NCBI GenBank assembly: GCA_964599875.1
Contig: CAZRHE010000010.1
Coordinates: forward strand, 1 to 64,000
Source: RGIG4097 sp964599875
Lineage (GTDB): Bacteria; Bacillota; Clostridia; Christensenellales; CAG-917
Direction of reading: 5' to 3'
DNA: 64,000 bases
Position numbers and translations under genes: made by a program. The number at the start of each line of letters is the position of its first letter. Position 1 is the stretch's first letter. Shown here in pieces: positions 1 to 9,786 of this stretch. The notes beneath the pieces are model-generated. The model was not told the DNA's origin. It saw only the letters and a program-made list of their open reading frames with translations, and made no database searches.

Positions 1-21
1 TTGTTTCGTTGCTTTATCCAT
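1..21 (-). CDS. 5' end of an unidentified gene, cut by the window edge
   Basis: Only seven codons (MDKATKQ) lie inside the window, so the product cannot be named. The start is well supported. A strong ribosome site, AAGGAGGC on the minus strand at 28-35, sits six bases upstream of the ATG, and a sigma-A promoter lies about 90 bases further upstream. The gene therefore has its own transcription start rather than depending on read-through from hemZ, although it is in the same orientation just downstream of hemZ. Confidence 0.7.
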
Positions 22-110
22 TGTTTAGCCTCCTTCGTTGGATAAGTGATTCGCTCCGAACAAAGTAGGGATTTGGAGATTATCCGAACCTTGTACGAAG
101 TACGGTAGTT

Positions 111-139
111 ATATTATCACATAAAAAATTTTTTGTAAA
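111..139 (-). promoter_or_regulatory. Sigma-A promoter for the gene leaving the left edge
   Basis: On the minus strand TTTACA (134-139), a 17-base spacer and TAATAT (111-116) form a good vegetative promoter. It reads toward the start codon at 21 and would give a leader of about 80 bases. Confidence 0.65.
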
Positions 140-173
140 ACGAAATAACCCACTTTCGGAGAAATTTCTCAAT

Positions 174-1571
174 TTATTTTTCAAGCCAAAACGCACGTTG
201 TTTCGCCATGACGGTTTCGAAGTTTTTCACGTACTCAAGCGGCTCTTTGTAATTTGCGTTTCGCTCGATTAGATTCACGGATTTCGTCCATTTTTTGGAT
301 ATCGCGTTTGCTCCGACCGCGATAATCGACGTGTCCTCTTCCATTATGTCGACGTTATATACGCAGACCTTTTCGGGCTTTGCGTAACCGACGTTTTCGA
401 GGTTTCCGCTCGTGTATTTTTGGCGGTACATGTAGTAAGGCACGTATCCCGATTCGGTGAGTTTTTTATACGCGTAATCCACCATTTCTTCGGCGGAGGA
501 ATTGTCGGTGGAGCGATATCCGTCCACTTTCAGCGACGAGCCTTTTTTGAGATACAGCGTATGCACGGTTATATTCGCAGGAGATAATTCGACCGCTTTA
601 TCTACGGTGCGTTTGAAGTCGTCGGGGGTTTCGCCCGGGAGCATCGCTATCAAATCCATGTTGACGTCGAAGAGGTCTTTCACGGTTCTATACACCTTTT
701 CCACGTCTGCGGAGGTATGTTTTCTGCCAATAATTTCCAAGGTTTTGTCATTGAAAGTTTGGGGATTTACGGATATTCTCGTGACCTTATGCGATTTAAG
801 AGTGCGGATAACGCTTGCGCTCATCGTATCGGGTCTACCTGCCTCGACCGTAAATTCTTCTACGTCGAATTCGTCGAGAGAAGTGAGAATTTTGTCGAGG
901 AGTTCAACGGGAACGGAAGTGGGCGTGCCACCGCCGATATACACCGTGCGGACTTTAATATTCCGCATTCTAACCACTTCTTTTGCAAATTCTATTTCTT
1001 TCAGCAAGCACTCTACGTACGGCTCGATGAGTTTCTTTTGCTTGTCTATCGGGACGGATACGAAAGAGCAATACGCGCATCTCGTCGGGCAGAAAGGAAT
1101 AAACACGAAAACGTCGCAGGAATTTTCGTCTTTATTTCTTATCGGGCGTTGCACTTCGACGATTTTTTCAATCAAATCCGCTTTCTTCGGGGATACGGAA
1201 AACTCTTTTCTGAATTTTTCGTCCGCACCCTCCCCGAGTTCGACGAAAAGTTTCGTGGGACGTATGCCCGTAAGGCAACCGTAAGGAAGATTTATCCCCG
1301 TCAAAAAAACTATCGTTCCGTAAATCGACTCCTTTAGATACCTCTTTTCAAGGCGTTTTTTCTCCATTTCGTCTTTTGCGGAAAACGGATAACGGAAAGT
1401 CTTTTCGAAACTCGGAAACTTATCCGTGCGTACCTTGACGACGAATTCGCTTTCTTTGTTTACGTAATCCACGTCAATAGAAAAATCTTCCTCCGTCCTC
1501 TGCTCGAAGGCGCGGATGAGTTCCATCAGGTCGTTGAGATAGTTTTCGTTGGGGCAAGTGAATTTTATCAT
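174..1571 (-). CDS. hemZ: Radical SAM coproporphyrinogen III oxidase-like protein HemZ
   Basis: This 465-aa protein is a radical-SAM enzyme of the HemZ/HemN group. The iron-sulfur motif CPTRCAYC supplies C161, C165 and C168, and it is followed by the glycine-rich SAM-binding stretch YIGGGTPT. The N-terminal extension of about 150 residues ahead of the radical-SAM core is typical of Firmicute HemZ and absent from shorter HemW proteins. HemZ is annotated as an oxygen-independent coproporphyrinogen dehydrogenase, but its activity is less well proven than that of HemN. No other heme gene is visible here. It is the last gene of a tight recJ-relA-MBL-hemZ string, starting four bases after the MBL stop. 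The relA-MBL-hemZ order is common in Clostridia. A heme-chaperone (HemW-like) role is the main alternative. Confidence 0.85.
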   Translation of the reverse strand: MIKFTCPNENYLNDLMELIRAFEQRTEEDFSIDVDYVNKESEFVVKVRTDKFPSFEKTFRYPFSAKDEMEKKRLEKRYLKESIYGTIVFLTGINLPYGCLTGIRPTKLFVELGEGADEKFRKEFSVSPKKADLIEKIVEVQRPIRNKDENSCDVFVFIPFCPTRCAYCSFVSVPIDKQKKLIEPYVECLLKEIEFAKEVVRMRNIKVRTVYIGGGTPTSVPVELLDKILTSLDEFDVEEFTVEAGRPDTMSASVIRTLKSHKVTRISVNPQTFNDKTLEIIGRKHTSADVEKVYRTVKDLFDVNMDLIAMLPGETPDDFKRTVDKAVELSPANITVHTLYLKKGSSLKVDGYRSTDNSSAEEMVDYAYKKLTESGYVPYYMYRQKYTSGNLENVGYAKPEKVCVYNVDIMEEDTSIIAVGANAISKKWTKSVNLIERNANYKEPLEYVKNFETVMAKQRAFWLEK

Positions 1572-1575
1572 TTGT

Positions 1576-2187
1576 TCAGTCGAAGTTTATGGGATTGGTT
1601 TTCTTTTCAAAGAAAAGCGTGGTCGAGGGTCCGTGTCCCGTATATACGGTCATATCGCGGTCTATCGCAAATAACTTTTCTATTATGGATTTTTTGAGGT
1701 CGCCGTAATTTCCCGTAGGGAAATCCGTTCTGCCGTAAGACGCACGGAATAACGTATCCCCCGCAAAGAGTGCGCCGTCGATTAAGTAGCACACTCCGCC
1801 CGCCGTATGACCTGGGGTTTCGACGACTTTGACCGCAATTCCGTCCACGTCGTACTCTCCCTCGGAAACAAACACGTCGGCGTCGAATTTTTCCGTCGTG
1901 CAACCAAAGGAAAAACCGAGATTTTTGTAGGAATTTGCAAGTGCGAAATCCTTTTCGGATATATAAACTTTCGCGCTTGTTTTTCTAACGATTTCCGCAA
2001 CTCCGCCGATATGGTCGTAATGCCCGTGAGTGAGCAAAATCGCAGAGATTTTTACGGAAAGTTTTTTTGCGGTTTCAAGTATTCTATCCGCCTCGAATCC
2101 CGGATCAATTATTATTCCTTTTCCGTCGACTTCGACAAGATAAGCGTTTGTATCGAGGGGGCCGACGATTATGGTTTTGACGTTCAT
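1576..2187 (-). CDS. Metallo-beta-lactamase-fold hydrolase (YcbL/GloB-like)
   Basis: This is a 203-aa single-domain MBL-fold hydrolase. The metal motif THGHYDH provides H54, H56, D58 and H59. Further expected ligands lie in ETPGHTAG and FAGDTLF, and near the C-terminus in TGHGPST. Length and motifs fit the small glyoxalase-II-like group, whose members hydrolyse thioesters such as S-lactoylglutathione or related thiol adducts. The physiological substrate is unknown. The ATG overlaps the relA stop by four bases (ATGA type), so the gene is translationally coupled to relA. A cytoplasmic location is inferred because no signal peptide is present. Confidence 0.85.
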   Translation of the reverse strand: MNVKTIIVGPLDTNAYLVEVDGKGIIIDPGFEADRILETAKKLSVKISAILLTHGHYDHIGGVAEIVRKTSAKVYISEKDFALANSYKNLGFSFGCTTEKFDADVFVSEGEYDVDGIAVKVVETPGHTAGGVCYLIDGALFAGDTLFRASYGRTDFPTGNYGDLKKSIIEKLFAIDRDMTVYTGHGPSTTLFFEKKTNPINFD

Positions 2188-4310
2188 CTACGCACCTCTA
2201 TAACGCCTTTCAAAGATGAGATTTTGCCTATCACGTCGTCGAGGTCGTCAGCGTTTTTGATGAGGACGGACATAACGGTTTCCGCCGTGCCTTTGGTGTT
2301 ATCCGTCTTAATATTCGCGCCCGTAATGGTCATCTTTGCGTTTGCGATGAGTGCGGTCATTTGAGCAAGCAAGCCGGGAATATCTTCGGATACGACTTTG
2401 AAAGTGGCGTTGTATCTGTCCGCGCCGTCCGTATCCCAACTTGCCTCGATGAGCCTTTCTTTGCCGAATCCCACGATATTGGAGCAGTCTTTGCGGTGAA
2501 TGGATACACCTCTGCCCCTCGAAATATAGCCGACAATCTCGTCGCCGGGGACGGGTGAGCAACAATGCGCCATATGCACTTGGAAGTTTGCCGCACCGTC
2601 GACAAGGACGCCGCTCTTCGAGTGCGAAACCTTCTTTTCGGGGGATACGGGCACTTCGATGACCGAAATGGGATGCTGTTTTCTGTATGCTTCTATGAGT
2701 TTTGAAAGCACTTGCGCAGTGCCGAGTCCGCCGAAACCGACGTTTGCGTACATATCCTCTTCGCTATTGAGAGAAAGGCGTTGCAAAATTGAATCAAAAG
2801 CATCGACGGAGAGCAATTCCGAAAGGCTGTATCCCTTTCTTCTCGCTTCTTTTTCGAGCATATCCTTTCCTCTGCGGACGTTTTCTTCCTTTTGCTCCTT
2901 TTTAAGGTACGCGCGTATACGCGAGCGCGCACCCGCCGTGCGCACGAATTTCAGCCAGTCGAGGTTGGGTCTGCTGTTTGCCTGCGTGAGCAATTCGACG
3001 ATATCTCCCGTCTTCAATTTCGTGGAGAGCGTCACCATTTTTTTATTGACTTTCGCGCCTACGCAGTGGTTGCCCACTTCGGAGTGGATTTTGTACGCAA
3101 GGTCTACGGGGGTTGAATTTACGGGCAAATCGTACACGTCGCCTTTTGGCGTAAACACGAATACTTCGTCGTCGAAAACGTTGATTTTGATTGCGTCCAT
3201 AAATTCGCGTGCGCCGTTTATATCCTTTTCGGCGTCCATAACCTCGCGTAGCCATCTGACTTTATTGTCAAGATCCGTATCGACCGCAGTCCTGCCCTCT
3301 TTGTATTTCCAGTGCGCCGCAACGCCGTATTCCGCGATTTTGTGCATTTCGATGGTACGGATTTGAATTTCAAACGTTTCGCCGAATTGCGTCATAACCG
3401 TGGTGTGCAAGGACTGATAATTGTTCGCTTTGGGCATTGCGATATAGTCTTTGAATCTGCCGGGGATAGGTTTCCAAAGGTTGTGCACTTCTCCGAGCAT
3501 CGTGTAACAATCCTTGATATCGTCCACTATGATGCGGACGGCAAGCAAGTCGTACACTTGGTCTATGTCGATGCCGAGAGATTTCATCTTTTTATAGATG
3601 GAATAATAGTGTTTCGGTCTGCCGTTAATCTCGCCTTTTATGCCGAGTTCGTTCATTTTTTCTCTGATTTCGGCGCAAACCTGATTGAGAAAACCTTGTC
3701 TTTCGGCGTGCTTTTCCGCCGTTCTCGACACGATATAGGCGTATTCTTCGGGATAAAGGTATTTCATAGCGATATCTTCGAGTTCGCACTTGAAGAAAGA
3801 AATACCAAGTCTGCCCGCGAGAGGCGCATATATATCGAGGGTTTCTTGAGATTTATACTTCTGTTTTTCGGGAGAAACGAATTCGAGAGAGCGCATATTG
3901 TGCAATCTGTCCGCAAGTTTGATGATTATGACGCGCAAGTCTTTTGCGAGTGCCATAAAGAGTTTGCGGAAGTTTTCCGCCTGCGCCTCTTCCCTGTTGT
4001 TGAATTGAAGTTTGTCGAGTTTGGTAACCCCTTCCACGAGTTCGAGAATTTCACTGCCGAATTCGGATGAAATTTGCTCCGCTGTGACCTCGGTATCTTC
4101 GAGTACGTCGTGCAAAAACGCCGCGATGACGGACGTCGAATCGAATCCGTAATCGCAAAGTATCTCCGCAACCGCGCACGGATGAATGAAATAGTCCTCA
4201 CCCGAACTGCGTTTTTGTCCCTTATGCGCTTCGTACGCGAATTCGTACGCCTTTTTGATTTGAGCGTACTGTTCGGGATATGCTTTTCGAAGTTTCAACA
4301 AAAGTTCCAT
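2184..4310 (-). CDS. relA: Bifunctional (p)ppGpp synthetase/hydrolase, RelA/SpoT family
   Basis: This 708-aa protein is close to the usual length for a Firmicute Rel. Domains in order are an N-terminal HD hydrolase (HKGQKR near residue 32, HDVLEDT near residue 84), the nucleotidyltransferase (YQSLHTTV around residue 300), a TGS domain (VFTPKGDVYDLP around residue 390), a zinc-finger/conserved-cysteine region (HMAHCCSPVPGD) and a C-terminal ACT domain. Because the HD residues look intact, both synthesis and hydrolysis of the alarmone are expected. The gene starts one base after the recJ stop and overlaps the MBL gene, so the group is one operon. The protein would link amino-acid starvation to transcription and translation. 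Confidence 0.95.
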   Translation of the reverse strand: MELLLKLRKAYPEQYAQIKKAYEFAYEAHKGQKRSSGEDYFIHPCAVAEILCDYGFDSTSVIAAFLHDVLEDTEVTAEQISSEFGSEILELVEGVTKLDKLQFNNREEAQAENFRKLFMALAKDLRVIIIKLADRLHNMRSLEFVSPEKQKYKSQETLDIYAPLAGRLGISFFKCELEDIAMKYLYPEEYAYIVSRTAEKHAERQGFLNQVCAEIREKMNELGIKGEINGRPKHYYSIYKKMKSLGIDIDQVYDLLAVRIIVDDIKDCYTMLGEVHNLWKPIPGRFKDYIAMPKANNYQSLHTTVMTQFGETFEIQIRTIEMHKIAEYGVAAHWKYKEGRTAVDTDLDNKVRWLREVMDAEKDINGAREFMDAIKINVFDDEVFVFTPKGDVYDLPVNSTPVDLAYKIHSEVGNHCVGAKVNKKMVTLSTKLKTGDIVELLTQANSRPNLDWLKFVRTAGARSRIRAYLKKEQKEENVRRGKDMLEKEARRKGYSLSELLSVDAFDSILQRLSLNSEEDMYANVGFGGLGTAQVLSKLIEAYRKQHPISVIEVPVSPEKKVSHSKSGVLVDGAANFQVHMAHCCSPVPGDEIVGYISRGRGVSIHRKDCSNIVGFGKERLIEASWDTDGADRYNATFKVVSEDIPGLLAQMTALIANAKMTITGANIKTDNTKGTAETVMSVLIKNADDLDDVIGKISSLKGVIEVRR

Positions 4311-4311
4311 A

Positions 4312-6582
4312 TCAACACTTCACATTTCTATATACAGCCGACTTATTGAGGTCGGTTTTTGCGTTCGACACCTCAATCATACCTCTTTCGCCGATTTTGA
4401 TGGTGCCGAGATATTCGAGGACTCGCAATGCTATTTCAATTCTTTCAGCGTCCAGCCCCGTAAGATTGGCAATCGCGCCGTAGAGCATCCCGAAAGAATT
4501 TATTCTCGTGCGATCGAGAGATAGTTTTTTCATCGCTCTATACACGTTTCTGAAACACTCGTCGGGGATTTTTATGCCCTTAGGCGAGCAATCTCCGTAT
4601 TCGTAACATTTGACTCCGCCGTCCGCAACGTGCTTTTTGTAGCCGTCCGTAAAGGGTTTCCCCGCGAATATCACGTTTTCGTAATACGAATAATCGAAAA
4701 CTTCCGCAGGACAAATCATAACGGCGTTCATGGGATTGGATACGCTTGCGGTCGCGACGAATACGGGAAGTTTCGCCGCCGACTTACTTTTAGAGCAAAG
4801 CGCGTCGTATTCTTCGCGATTGAAGCATACGAACAACGTCCCGAAAGGCTTTTCAAGGAGTTTGTCAATCTTCGCGTCGTCTATTGCAGGAAGGTTTATT
4901 TTCCCCTCGTATTCGAGTTGATGAATACTTACAGACCTACACTCCGCCTCTCCGATTTCGACGGAATTCGCCTTGAACGTGCGGATTATGCCTTGCGCGT
5001 ATTGTCTGTTTTGGAACGTGTTGACGCCGAGGTTGAAGTTGACTTCGACGTCCCCTCTCGTCGCACCCAAACAATGCTCGAATTTTCCGAATCCGACGAG
5101 TTCTATATTTTTCAACGAACTTTTCACGTGTTTCGTGAGTCCGATTTTTTCGAAGTTAAAGTTTCTGCCCCTCATCATGAATACGGGTTGCGGGTTTCCG
5201 TATCCCGTAGGCTCGAGAAGTTGCAATTCCTTTGCAAACGGCAGTACGTCGGAATTTCTGTCCAATTCCAAATCGTATTCGAATTTCGGCAAAAACTCCT
5301 CGACGGGACAAGATTTCAATATGGATTCGTTCATTTTGGCAACGAATTCATCGAAATTCTTCTCTTCTATGGTTATGCCTGCCGCCTGTGCGTGTCCGCC
5401 GAAACTCACGTACAAATCCGAAAACTCCGACAAGGTTTCGAATATATTCACCGCTTTTATGGAGCGTGCGGAGCCTTTCAGCATGCCGTCGCTTTTTGAA
5501 AACAGTATGGTCGGGAATTTGAATTCCTCGACAAGACGCGCCGCCGCTATTCCCAAAACTCCGGTTTCCCACTTTTCTCCCGCAAGGATGATGATTCCCA
5601 TACGGTTGAAATCAACGCCTTTCAGCATCGCTTTCGCCTCGTTTACGACGTTTTCGCAAATGTTTTGGCGCAGTTGATTATCTCTGTCGAGTTCGTCGGC
5701 AAGGGCGCGCAGAACGAATATGTCGTCTTCAAGGAACAAATCCACCGCTTTCATCGCGTCGGATATTCTTCCCGCGGCGTTAATTCTCGGTGCAAGACGG
5801 AACATTACTTCGTGAGAAGTCAGTTTTTCGGTGCCGATAATCGCCTTTATTCCCTTTCTCGGAGAGGTCTGTATCTGTTTCAAGCCGTAATATGCTATAA
5901 CCCTGTTATCTCCGAGCAACGGCACGACGTCCGCAATAGTCGAGATTGCCGCGATATCGAGATACTTTTTCATCTCTTCTCGTCCCGCCATAGCCTCTAC
6001 GAGTTTCAGCGCGACGCCCGCACCGCAAAAATCGTAAAATCCCGTCTTTTCAACCTTGGGGTCTACGATTATGCAATTAGGCAACGCATCCTGCGGCTCA
6101 TGGTGGTCGGTGACGATGACGTCTATCCCCTCGTTTTTGAGATATTCGACTTCTTTTACCGACGTGATTCCGCAGTCGACGGTGACGACGACGTCGGGTC
6201 TGCGTTTCGCGATTATTCCCTTCAAGGCGTCAACGGTCATTCCGTAACCGTCCGTAATGCGGTTGGGTATGAAATATTTCACGTCGAGTTTATCGCGAAG
6301 ATACAGCGTCAAAATGGATACCGCCCCTATGCCGTCGCAATCGTAATCGCCGAAGATAAGCACTTTTTCGTGATTATCAATCGCTTTTTTCAATCTATCG
6401 GCTGCTTCTTTCATTCCCTTTATCGAGAAGGGCGAAACCATATCGTCAAGGGACGGATGCAAAAACGAACGCGCGTTATTTTCGTTTATTCCGCGCATAA
6501 GCAGGACGCGCATAAAGGTTTCGGAAATTCCGAGTGCCTTTGCGAGTTCCGCATTTTCGCGACTGATAGCGAGTTCGTACAT
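4312..6582 (-). CDS. recJ: Single-stranded-DNA-specific exonuclease RecJ
   Basis: RecJ is a 5'-3' ssDNA exonuclease used in recombination and mismatch or base-excision repair. The DHH-phosphoesterase motifs are clear: DYDCDG at residues 79-84, VDCGIT near 135, TDHHEPQ at 158-164, and the DHHA1 motif GGHAQAAG near residue 400. At 756 aa it is longer than E. coli RecJ but matches the long Firmicute form, with an extra C-terminal part after the OB-like region. It is the first gene of the recJ-relA-MBL-hemZ operon and follows the secDF terminator. No clear sigma-A promoter is visible in the 75-base gap, so some read-through from secDF is possible. Confidence 0.93.
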   Translation of the reverse strand: MYELAISRENAELAKALGISETFMRVLLMRGINENNARSFLHPSLDDMVSPFSIKGMKEAADRLKKAIDNHEKVLIFGDYDCDGIGAVSILTLYLRDKLDVKYFIPNRITDGYGMTVDALKGIIAKRRPDVVVTVDCGITSVKEVEYLKNEGIDVIVTDHHEPQDALPNCIIVDPKVEKTGFYDFCGAGVALKLVEAMAGREEMKKYLDIAAISTIADVVPLLGDNRVIAYYGLKQIQTSPRKGIKAIIGTEKLTSHEVMFRLAPRINAAGRISDAMKAVDLFLEDDIFVLRALADELDRDNQLRQNICENVVNEAKAMLKGVDFNRMGIIILAGEKWETGVLGIAAARLVEEFKFPTILFSKSDGMLKGSARSIKAVNIFETLSEFSDLYVSFGGHAQAAGITIEEKNFDEFVAKMNESILKSCPVEEFLPKFEYDLELDRNSDVLPFAKELQLLEPTGYGNPQPVFMMRGRNFNFEKIGLTKHVKSSLKNIELVGFGKFEHCLGATRGDVEVNFNLGVNTFQNRQYAQGIIRTFKANSVEIGEAECRSVSIHQLEYEGKINLPAIDDAKIDKLLEKPFGTLFVCFNREEYDALCSKSKSAAKLPVFVATASVSNPMNAVMICPAEVFDYSYYENVIFAGKPFTDGYKKHVADGGVKCYEYGDCSPKGIKIPDECFRNVYRAMKKLSLDRTRINSFGMLYGAIANLTGLDAERIEIALRVLEYLGTIKIGERGMIEVSNAKTDLNKSAVYRNVKC

Positions 6583-6612
6583 ATCCTACCCCGTGCCTTT
6601 TGGCGTTTGAGT

Positions 6613-6643
6613 ATAAAACTACCCCCGCAACTAACGGAGGTAG
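6613..6643 (-). terminator. Intrinsic terminator after secF
   Basis: A nine-base stem with one mismatch (6619-6627 with 6635-6643) lies just past the secF stop. On the minus strand it is followed by a short TTTTAT run. The weak T tract makes this a partial terminator. Confidence 0.5.
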
Positions 6644-6657
6644 TCTGTCACTCGTGA

Positions 6658-7845
6658 TTATTTCTTCTTTTTGAAAGTGGTATTCTTCTTGGAATACTTG
6701 TAGATGGTGTTGTTTTTCTTTTTATCCTTCTTCTCTTCCTTTGCGATGACTTGTTCTTCGCCGAGGTCGTCGTACGCATAAGGATTGGCTTCGCCTTTGA
6801 AGACGGTTTCGTCTTCTTCGTCGGATTTCAAGTGGTCGTAACTGATTTCGCCCGCGTGACGTTTTGCTTTGACTTTGTCGAACGCACGGCTAAGACCGCA
6901 CCACATAGGAGTCGCGAGCAAGACGGAGGAATACATACCTGCGATAAGGCCGAGGATGATGGGCACGCAGAATTCGCGAATCGTGTCGCTACCGAGGATT
7001 GCGAGGAAGACGACGGTGACCATAGTGGTGAAGGTCGTGAACAAACTTCTGCGCATATTCTCTTTGATGGACGCGTCGCCGATTGCCTCGTAAGGAATAT
7101 CCTTTTGACCCTTGAAAGGTTTGATATTCTCACGGCAACGGTCGAAGATGATAATGGTGTTGTTGATTGAGTACGCCACTATCGTGATGACTGCCGCTAC
7201 GAAAGAGGAGTTGATTTGTATTCTGCAAATGACGGTGAGGCAGAACATGATAATCACGTCGTGAAGAAGTGCGAGGACCGCCGCGATACCGCTTGCAGGG
7301 GTAAATCTGATGATGATATAGATGAGGATGAGCGCCATAGACACCGCAAGCGAGATACCCGACTTAGAAAGCAAGTCTTTTGCCGCGGTCGCGCCGATTT
7401 GGTCGAACGTGACGTTGCCGGGCATTTCGGGATAAAGTTCGGTGTCGACTGCGTCGATAATTGTCTTGTTGAGGTTTGCGATTTCCGCGTCGTCGTTGCT
7501 GATATTCTTATAGCGGAAAGAAATTGCGGTTTCGTTGACGTTTGCCGCCTCTTGAAGTTGGACGTAACTGACTACTACTCCGAAACTTTCAACCTTTTCG
7601 GTGACTTTCGCAACGTGGTCGTCATAGTGGTCGATTGCGTCTTGACCGATAGTGACGGTGATGAGCGTGCCGCCTTCGAAGTCGATACCGATATTGAACG
7701 CGTTGGTCACGCCGATAGACGAGGACAACACCGCTACGAGGATGATTGCCACGACCAAAATCACGATAGGCGCGATAATCCAATATTTCCAATTTTTGCA
7801 GATGGGGAGGCTATTCCAAGCGGACAAAAGTTTATTCTCTTTCAT
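6658..7845 (-). CDS. secF: Protein translocase subunit SecF
   Basis: SecF and SecD use proton motive force to assist late steps of Sec-dependent export. This 395-aa protein has an N-terminal membrane segment (residues about 22-45) followed by the conserved FNIGIDFEGGTLI. A periplasm-like loop comes next, then a cluster of five membrane segments containing GVAYSINNTIIIFDR-like and FTTMVTVVFLAI motifs. The C-terminal 90 residues are charged, acidic then lysine-rich, ending in four lysines. This tail is longer than in classic SecF of about 300 aa and may contact the ribosome or membrane (inference). The start lies one base after the secD stop, so secD and secF are co-transcribed and probably coupled. 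Confidence 0.93.
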   Translation of the reverse strand: MKENKLLSAWNSLPICKNWKYWIIAPIVILVVAIILVAVLSSSIGVTNAFNIGIDFEGGTLITVTIGQDAIDHYDDHVAKVTEKVESFGVVVSYVQLQEAANVNETAISFRYKNISNDDAEIANLNKTIIDAVDTELYPEMPGNVTFDQIGATAAKDLLSKSGISLAVSMALILIYIIIRFTPASGIAAVLALLHDVIIMFCLTVICRIQINSSFVAAVITIVAYSINNTIIIFDRCRENIKPFKGQKDIPYEAIGDASIKENMRRSLFTTFTTMVTVVFLAILGSDTIREFCVPIILGLIAGMYSSVLLATPMWCGLSRAFDKVKAKRHAGEISYDHLKSDEEDETVFKGEANPYAYDDLGEEQVIAKEEKKDKKKNNTIYKYSKKNTTFKKKK

Positions 7846-7846
7846 A

Positions 7847-9184
7847 TTACTTGACCTCCTCTGCGGATTTGGCTCTCTTCAAGCCGTAGAATTTTTCGTT
7901 AATGGACTTGTCCTTTCTATCCCAATGCGCGCTCAAAGGAAGCATTGCGTTGAGGATGAGTCTGGTGACTATCAAGGACGAGAACATGGACAAAATGATA
8001 CCGATGAACAGCGTGACCGCAAAGCCTTGAATAGATGCGGAGCCGACTATCCAAAGGACGACTGCACCGATAATGGTGGTGACGTTGCCGTCGATGATTG
8101 CCGCGAGAGAACGCTTGAAACCGATTTTGACGGAGGTCTGAATGGGTTTCGACGTGTCGCGATACTCTTCTCTAATTCTTTCGAAGATGATGACGTTGCC
8201 GTCGACTGCCATACCGATTGAGAGTACGATACCCGCGATGCCGGGGAGCGTAAGTTGGACCCAAGGAAGAACCGCGCAGAACCAAAGCAACAAAACGATA
8301 TAAACGCAAAGCGCGATATCCGCCGCGATACCCATTCCGCGATAGACGAGAGCAAGGAATATCATGATGATGCCGACGCCGATTGCGCCTGCGATGAGTG
8401 CGTTATTGAGTGCGTTTGCGCCGAGCGTGGGAGAAACCGCACGAAGTTCGGTACGTTCGATTTTCACGCCGAAGGTGCCCGATTGCAAACGAGTTGCAAA
8501 GTCTTTCGCTTCTTCGTAGGTGTATCCGCCCGAATTGGTGATGATTGCGGAGCCGTTGTTGATTGCGCTGTTGATGGTAACCTTGGTGTAAAGTTCGCCG
8601 TTGATATAGATATAAGAAGTTTTGCCGACGTTGTTGCTCGTCATATCCGAGAACGCCTTCGTGCCTTCGTCGTTGAACTTCAAGCCGACTGCGTATTGTG
8701 CGTTGTCGTCGTTGGTGACGTAAGCGGTTTCAAGGTGCTTACTGCCGACGATGAGTGCCTCTGCGTTGGGGTTGGAACTTCTGTCTTCGAGGGTGAACTC
8801 CAAAGTCGCGGGACGGCCGATAAGATCGAGAACGGTGTCGGGATCGTCGACGTCGGGGACTTCGACTCTTATGGTTTCTTGACCGTTGCTGTTCGTGCCG
8901 CGGGTTACGGTCGCTTCGGTGTAGCCCTTGGAAACGAGGAGTTCTTGCAAAGACGTAACGGTGCCGTCGATACGGGTATCGAGATCTGCTTCGCCGTCTT
9001 CTATTACTTTGTATACCGCGGAAACGCCGCCCGACATATCAAGACCGAGTTTGATAGTCTTTGCGTAACCGGTATAGTCGATTACCGTGTTGCCGATAGG
9101 GAACTCAACGACCGCGAAAACTGCCATCAAAATGATGAACACGGAGATGAGCGACAACACTACGATTGATTTCTTCTTACTCAC
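7847..9184 (-). CDS. secD: Protein translocase subunit SecD
   Basis: SecD is the partner of SecF in the accessory Sec complex. I chose the GTG at 9184 (MSKKKSIVV...) over an upstream in-frame ATG at 9211. A GGAGGT ribosome site precedes the GTG at the right distance, and the -10 box at 9216-9221 would leave the upstream ATG without a leader. The 445-aa protein has one N-terminal membrane helix and the motif GLDMSGGVSAVYK. A soluble loop follows, then the five-helix RND-like core with LTLPGIAGIVLSIGMAVDGN and IFERIREEYR. YajC, the third member of the complex, lies 1.3 kb away under a separate promoter. Confidence 0.94.
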   Translation of the reverse strand: MSKKKSIVVLSLISVFIILMAVFAVVEFPIGNTVIDYTGYAKTIKLGLDMSGGVSAVYKVIEDGEADLDTRIDGTVTSLQELLVSKGYTEATVTRGTNSNGQETIRVEVPDVDDPDTVLDLIGRPATLEFTLEDRSSNPNAEALIVGSKHLETAYVTNDDNAQYAVGLKFNDEGTKAFSDMTSNNVGKTSYIYINGELYTKVTINSAINNGSAIITNSGGYTYEEAKDFATRLQSGTFGVKIERTELRAVSPTLGANALNNALIAGAIGVGIIMIFLALVYRGMGIAADIALCVYIVLLLWFCAVLPWVQLTLPGIAGIVLSIGMAVDGNVIIFERIREEYRDTSKPIQTSVKIGFKRSLAAIIDGNVTTIIGAVVLWIVGSASIQGFAVTLFIGIILSMFSSLIVTRLILNAMLPLSAHWDRKDKSINEKFYGLKRAKSAEEVK

Positions 9185-9215
9185 GAGATGACCTCCATAA
9201 TAGTAAAACAAAAAT

Positions 9216-9244
9216 ATTATAACTATAACATACTAAATAGTCAA
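9216..9244 (-). promoter_or_regulatory. Sigma-A promoter of secDF
   Basis: The minus strand carries TTGACT (9239-9244), a 17-base spacer and TATAAT (9216-9221), placed about 30 bases before the secD GTG. This is one of the best promoters in the window. Confidence 0.8.
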
Positions 9245-9361
9245 CAAAAAACCGCTAAAAAAACAAGCCTGAAAAGGGATTTTCGGTGCGCATACTCCCC
9301 TTTCGCGACGTATTCCGTCGTCGTAAAGCATAAAAAACCGAAAAGGCGAATAAGTTTTTGT

Positions 9362-9754
9362 ATGAAAAACTCCGAAACAGTCAAATCAGACACTCTCGAC
9401 GTCGTCAAAAGCATACTTGTCGCAATCCTGTTTTCATTAGGGCTAATTTTGATTTTCGCCCTTATCATCCGCTGGGCGTCCGTGGATTCGAAAGCAATAG
9501 CCCCCGTAAACTACGCAATCAAAATTTTGTCGATTTTGCTCGGCGTACTCATCGGATTCAAAAACAAACAAAACGGTATTTTGAAAGGCGCGGTCGTAGG
9601 GCTCGTCTATACCCTGCTATCCTTTTTCATCTTCGCATGTTTAGACGGATTCAAGTCGGCGGACTACAACTGGTTCGACCTTATATTCCTTCCTATCGCA
9701 GGCGGGATTTCGGGAGTGATAGCGGTCAACGTAAAGTCCCGTCGCCGAGCATAA
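9362..9754 (+). CDS. TIGR04086-family small membrane protein
   Basis: This 130-aa protein has four predicted membrane helices, at about residues 15-37, 47-62, 70-92 and 104-122, and a basic C-terminus (KSRRRA). Length, topology and position beside yajC/secDF fit the TIGR04086 (YrzE-like) family found in Gram-positive bacteria, whose function is unknown. I started at the internal ATG at 9362 because the 58 in-frame residues upstream are basic and low-complexity and overlap the secD promoter. No strong ribosome site is visible, so the exact start is uncertain. It is transcribed away from secD and ends in its own terminator. Confidence 0.75.
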   Translation: MKNSETVKSDTLDVVKSILVAILFSLGLILIFALIIRWASVDSKAIAPVNYAIKILSILLGVLIGFKNKQNGILKGAVVGLVYTLLSFFIFACLDGFKSADYNWFDLIFLPIAGGISGVIAVNVKSRRRA

Positions 9755-9786
9755 ACAACCTCCCTAAATCGAACGCAACGACGCAC